Origin: Thermosulfurimonas sp. F29
Lineage (GTDB): Bacteria; Desulfobacterota; Thermodesulfobacteria; Thermodesulfobacteriales; Thermodesulfobacteriaceae
Assembly: GCF_019688735.1 (NCBI RefSeq)
Contig: NZ_JAIFYA010000001.1
Location: forward strand, 372,001 to 436,000
Reading direction: 5' to 3'
DNA: 64,000 nucleotides
Below the pieces are notes generated by a model, which saw only the letters and a list, made by a program, of their open reading frames with translations, did not search any database and was not told the origin of the DNA. Shown one piece after another: positions 60,707-64,000 of this stretch. The position numbers were made by a program, and so were the translations under genes. Numbering within the stretch: the first letter of the stretch is position 1; each line of letters starts with the position of its first letter.

Positions 60707-61786
60707 ATGCCGGGCAACACCTTCGGGAGACTTTTCCGGGTTACCACCTTCGGGGAATCCCACGGTCGGGCCCTGGGGGCGGTTATAGACGGCTGTCCGC
60801 CGGGGATCCCTCTCTCCGAGGAGGACATTCAGGTCGAACTGGAAAGGCGGCGTCCGGGGAAACACCTCGGGGAATCGCCCCGCCGGGAACCGGATCGGGT
60901 GGAGATCCTCTCCGGGGTCTTCGAGGGCCGCACCCTGGGAACTCCCATTGCCCTGGTGATCTACAACCGGGACGCCCGCTCCTCCGCCTACGAACCTCTC
61001 CGGGAGGTATTCCGTCCCGGACACGGGGACTGCACCTACTTCTGGAAGTACGGCCTGCGGGACTGGCGGGGGGGAGGGCGCTCGAGCGGGCGGGAGACCG
61101 TGGCCCGGGTGGCCGCCGGCGCCGTGGCCAGAAAGGTACTCTCCCGCTACGGCATCGAGGTGCGGGCCTACACGGTGGCCCTGGGCGGGGTGTGGGCCCG
61201 ACGGAGGGATCTTTCCGAGATAGAACGCAATCACCTCTTCTGTCCGGATCCGGAGGCCTATCGGGAGATGTGCCGCCGGATCGAGGAAGCCCGCCGGGAA
61301 GGGGACTCCCTGGGAGGGGTGGTGGAGGTGCTCGCCACCGGGGTCCCCCCCGGGCTGGGAGAACCCGTCTTCGACAAGCTGGATGCCGATCTCGCCAAGG
61401 CCCTGATGAGTATCGGGGCGGTGAAGGGGGTGGAGATCGGGGCCGGTTTCGCCGCGGCGGAAAAGAAGGGTTCGGAAAACAACGACCCCATCACCCCGGA
61501 GGGTTTCCTCTCCAACAACGCCGGTGGGGTGCTGGCCGGGATCTCCTCCGGTCAGGAGATAGTCTGCCGCGTGGCGGTGAAACCCATTCCCAGCATCGCC
61601 AAGGAACAGGAAACCGTAAACGAAAAGGGAGAACCCGTGCGCATCCGGGTGGGGGGGCGCCACGACGCCTCGGCCATCCCCAGGATCGTCCCGGTCTGCG
61701 AGGCCATGGTGCGCCTGGTGCTGGCGGATCACCTCCTTCAGCAACTGGCCCTTAAGGCCTTCAGGGAACATGCGCAACTACCTTAG
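60707..61786 (+). CDS. aroC: Chorismate synthase
   Basis: 359 residues. Catalyses the last step of the shikimate pathway, an FMN-dependent elimination of phosphate from EPSP. Motifs: [47 protein letters not shown] shortened here to its core [32 protein letters not shown], and RVAVKPIPS. It overlaps the next gene by 17 bases. Confidence 0.97.
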   Translation: MPGNTFGRLFRVTTFGESHGRALGAVIDGCPPGIPLSEEDIQVELERRRPGKHLGESPRREPDRVEILSGVFEGRTLGTPIALVIYNRDARSSAYEPLREVFRPGHGDCTYFWKYGLRDWRGGGRSSGRETVARVAAGAVARKVLSRYGIEVRAYTVALGGVWARRRDLSEIERNHLFCPDPEAYREMCRRIEEARREGDSLGGVVEVLATGVPPGLGEPVFDKLDADLAKALMSIGAVKGVEIGAGFAAAEKKGSENNDPITPEGFLSNNAGGVLAGISSGQEIVCRVAVKPIPSIAKEQETVNEKGEPVRIRVGGRHDASAIPRIVPVCEAMVRLVLADHLLQQLALKAFREHAQLP

Positions 61787-62285
61787 GGTATTTATCCTCC
61801 TCTTTCTGGTCTGCGTAATCCTGATCCTGATCCTGAAGTGGACCGCGGTGCGGCGTTTTCTGGTGAACCTCCGGGGAGGATCCCGGGAGACCGCCTCCCT
61901 CATCCGGGCCCTTCCCTTCGATGTAATTCGGGAGAGGTCCCCCAGGGATCTTTACGATCTGGAAAAAAAGCTCACCCCCACCCAGATCCTGATCCCGGAC
62001 ATCGCCGCAAGCCCCAGAGGGGCTCCCGTGGGGAAGTATGTTCGGGTGAGCGTGGTGGTGGAGGCCTGGGATCGCCGATCCGCGGAGGAACTCCGGGCCA
62101 ATCAGGGACGCCTGGCCACCCTGATCCTGGACAGCCTTCAGAAGTTTCCCTACCGGAAACTGGAGACCCGCCGGGGTTTTCTGGAGCTAAAAAAGACCAT
62201 TACGCAACGGCTGGCCTTCTTTTACGGAGACAAGATCAGGGACATAAGCGTGGTTCAGTTCGAAATCCGGGAGGCGAAACGCTAG
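61770..62285 (+). CDS. FliL-like single-pass membrane protein
   Basis: 171 residues: an N-terminal transmembrane helix ([18 protein letters not shown]) and a periplasmic alpha/beta domain ([68 protein letters not shown]) whose order of strand, helix and final strand recalls FliL stator-associated proteins. There are no flagellar genes nearby, so the relation is structural guesswork. Its start lies inside aroC. Confidence 0.65.
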   Translation: MRNYLRVFILLFLVCVILILILKWTAVRRFLVNLRGGSRETASLIRALPFDVIRERSPRDLYDLEKKLTPTQILIPDIAASPRGAPVGKYVRVSVVVEAWDRRSAEELRANQGRLATLILDSLQKFPYRKLETRRGFLELKKTITQRLAFFYGDKIRDISVVQFEIREAKR

Positions 62286-62479
62286 GTCAACCAGGGATCG
62301 AGGTCCCGCAGGATCCCGCGCAGGCGTTCCTCCTCGTCGGGATGCACCAGAAGTAGAACCCTCCCTTCCCGGCCGGAAAGGGTTACCGGCAGGGCCAGAT
62401 GTCCGAACCCCTCGAGGAGGAATCTCAAAAAGGAAAGGCGGCGCGGGTTTACCCGGAGCTCCACCTTTGCGCTTTCCAT
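62282..62479 (-). CDS. DUF4911-family small protein
   Basis: 65 residues: VELRVNPRRLSFLRFLLEGFGHLALPV, then GREGRVLLLVHPDEEERLRGIL. The pattern fits DUF4911, a small family of unknown function in Desulfobacterota. ATG 62479 is preferred to the GTG before it. It converges with the FliL-like gene (4-base overlap) and diverges from recJ. Confidence 0.75.
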   Translation of the reverse strand: MESAKVELRVNPRRLSFLRFLLEGFGHLALPVTLSGREGRVLLLVHPDEEERLRGILRDLDPWLT

Positions 62480-62525
62480 CACCTTGACAATTTAGTCCGT
62501 AGTCTCTAGCCTTGAAAGGACTCCC

Positions 62526-64000
62526 ATGGGGTTCGCTCAATATCACTGGATCCTGAAGCTCCCCCCTCGAGAAATCGTGGAGGAGTTGCGCCATCGCGGC
62601 GGTTTCCCGGAATTGCTGGCGGTGTTGCTGGCCAATCGGGGATTTCGGGACCCCCGCAGGGCTCACGCCTTCCTCTATCCGGAGCTTTCCGACTTCGCCG
62701 ATCCCATGACCATCCCGGAGATGCCCGAGGCGGTGAGGACGCTTGCCGAGGCCCTTACGGCCGGAGAGCCCATAGGCATCTACGCCGACTACGACGCCGA
62801 CGGGGTGACCGGGGCGGCCCTCCTCCACCTCTTTTTACGGGAGATCGGGGCGCGGACCGAGGTCCTCTTTCCCCACCGGGAACGGGACGGTTACGGTTTT
62901 CACGCCCACCTCCTCCCCTTTTTCCGGGAAAAGGGGGTGCGGGTGCTCGTCACCGTGGACTGCGGTATTACCGGTCACGAGGCCGTGATCGAGGCCCGAA
63001 GACTCGGACTTCAGGTGATCGTTACCGACCATCACGAGCTTCCCCCGCGTCTTCCCCCGGCCCGGGCCGTGATCACCGGAAAACGCCTGCCCGGGGACTC
63101 TCCCTTCCACGACCTTGCCGGAGTGGGCACCGTGCTGGCCCTGGTGAGGGCCCTCAGGCGCTACCTACTGGAAACGGGTTTCTTTTCCTCAAGGCCCGTC
63201 CCTAATCTCAAGCGTTATCTGGATCTTGCCGCTCTGGGCACCCTGGCGGACATGGTCCCCCTGCGGGGAGAGAACCGTCTCATAGCCTTCTTCGGGCTGG
63301 CCGAACTCTCCTCGAGCGAACGCCCCGGGATCAAGGCCCTGATGGAGGTTTCCGGGGTGAACGGAGCGGTGGGCACCGAGGAGGTCCTGTTTCGGCTGGC
63401 TCCCCGGATCAACGCCGCCGGGAGGCTTCGGGAGGCCCGGCTGGCCTTCGAGCTCCTGGTGAGCCACGATCCGGAAAGGGCCCGGGAACTGGCCGCCGAA
63501 CTGAATCGCCTCAACAGCGAACGACAGAGGGTGGAGGAACGGGTGCTTGCCGAGGCGCTGGCCCGGATGGAGGGAACGGATCCCCCCGCGGGAATAGTTC
63601 TTTACGGGGAGGACTGGCCCCTGGGGGTTCTGGGGATTGCGGCCGGTCGCATAGCCGAGAGGTTCTACCGCCCGGTGGTACTCCTTACCCGAAAGGGGGA
63701 GGTGCTCAAGGGCTCGGGCCGCAGCATCCCCGAGGTGGATCTCTACCGGGCCTTTCGCCTGTGCCAGCAAAACCTCCTGGCCTACGGAGGGCATCCCGCC
63801 GCAGGGGGGCTCAAGATCTCCCCGGAGGCCCTGGAGGAGTTTCAGCGGGCCTTCGCCCGGGCGGTGGAGCACCTCCTTTCCGAAAAGGGACTTCGTTCTC
63901 CGCTCAAACCCAGGCTGACCCTGGAGGGGCAGGTCCGCCTCAGGGAGGTCCTGGATCCCGAATTCGTGGAGGGCTTCCAGAGGCTCGCCCCCTTCGGACC
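62526..64000 (+). CDS. recJ: Single-stranded-DNA exonuclease RecJ, N-terminal part (runs off the window)
   Basis: 491 residues are visible. A 5'-3' single-strand exonuclease of the DHH family acting in recombination and mismatch repair. Metal-binding motifs: IYADYDADGVTGAALLHLF (residues about 80-98), VTVDCGITGHEAV, VTDHHELPP (DHH motif) and LAALGTLADMVPL. The DHHA1 domain motif GWPLGVLGIAAGRIAERF is read here with SGRSIPEVDLY and GGHPAAGGLKI. The start MGFAQYHWILK is behind AAAGGA. Confidence 0.95.
   Translation, partial: MGFAQYHWILKLPPREIVEELRHRGGFPELLAVLLANRGFRDPRRAHAFLYPELSDFADPMTIPEMPEAVRTLAEALTAGEPIGIYADYDADGVTGAALLHLFLREIGARTEVLFPHRERDGYGFHAHLLPFFREKGVRVLVTVDCGITGHEAVIEARRLGLQVIVTDHHELPPRLPPARAVITGKRLPGDSPFHDLAGVGTVLALVRALRRYLLETGFFSSRPVPNLKRYLDLAALGTLADMVPLRGENRLIAFFGLAELSSSERPGIKALMEVSGVNGAVGTEEVLFRLAPRINAAGRLREARLAFELLVSHDPERARELAAELNRLNSERQRVEERVLAEALARMEGTDPPAGIVLYGEDWPLGVLGIAAGRIAERFYRPVVLLTRKGEVLKGSGRSIPEVDLYRAFRLCQQNLLAYGGHPAAGGLKISPEALEEFQRAFARAVEHLLSEKGLRSPLKPRLTLEGQVRLREVLDPEFVEGFQRLAPFG

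Noticed and set aside
1-64000. rRNA, tRNA, 4.5S RNA, tmRNA or CRISPR array
   Set aside because: I scanned the spacers for tRNA-like arms and repeated units and found none. A covariance-model search would be needed to exclude small RNAs; a hit in a spacer would overturn this.

Overview
The window looks like a chromosomal segment of a thermophilic, anaerobic sulfur-metabolising bacterium, most likely of the Thermodesulfobacteriota (Thermosulfurimonas/Thermodesulfatator-like). This rests on a reductive-type dsrA-dsrB-dsrD operon, siroheme-related genes, a UbiA/MqnP-type prenyltransferase with ubiX (menaquinone by the futalosine route), an oxygen-independent class II ribonucleotide reductase, high GC with charge-rich proteins, and several families typical of Desulfobacterota (DUF4911, KptA-like, a conserved radical SAM protein). 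Genes are packed tightly, with many ATGA-type overlaps. I found no rRNA, tRNA, CRISPR array, prophage or insertion sequence.

Layout. 1-5.8 kb: start of an ammonium transporter, a radical SAM protein, hisB, a lipoprotein, hisA and an RNB exonuclease. 5.8-9.5 kb (minus strand): receiver-GGDEF protein, Nudix hydrolase, inositol monophosphatase family, two tandem paralogous Cys-rich lipoproteins and a TetR repressor with a candidate operator. 9.5-16.1 kb (minus): thiC, pyrR, and the ffh-rpsP-khpA-rimM-trmD operon with a Phd/PIN toxin-antitoxin pair between rimM and a trmD that is fused to a second SPOUT-like domain. 16.2-25.4 kb: Ca/Na antiporter diverging from an intein-containing nrdJ, then birA, tyrA, lgt, an HTH protein and rpoD. 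25.4-32 kb: KptA-like protein and a TolC/adaptor/RND pump. 32-38 kb: an AT-rich orphan pilin-like protein, siroheme dehydrogenase, a DeoC-RNase HI fusion, ubiX, a nucleotidyltransferase pair, mqnP-like ubiA, greA and an AhbA/B-like gene. 38-41 kb: the dsr operon.

41.2-50.2 kb is the most unusual region. A CheA-like kinase and two receiver proteins with CheB-like but catalytically empty C-termini are transcribed away from a MglB-MglA-coiled-coil-PilB operon. I infer a chemosensory/polarity system that feeds a Ras-like GTPase and a type IV pilus (or related) assembly ATPase. 50.2-58.4 kb is one long minus-strand run: ribBA, ribH, glycosyltransferase, nusB, methyltransferase, and a Gld-type ABC exporter with fused GldF-GldG. 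58.5-64 kb: murJ, a diguanylate cyclase, aroC, a FliL-like membrane protein, a DUF4911 protein and the start of recJ.

No stretch longer than about 250 bases lacks a gene. The short gaps carry several inverted repeats: a 23-bp palindrome present three times, palindromes overlapping the candidate rpoD and dsrA promoters, and hairpins between dsrB and dsrD and after dsrD.
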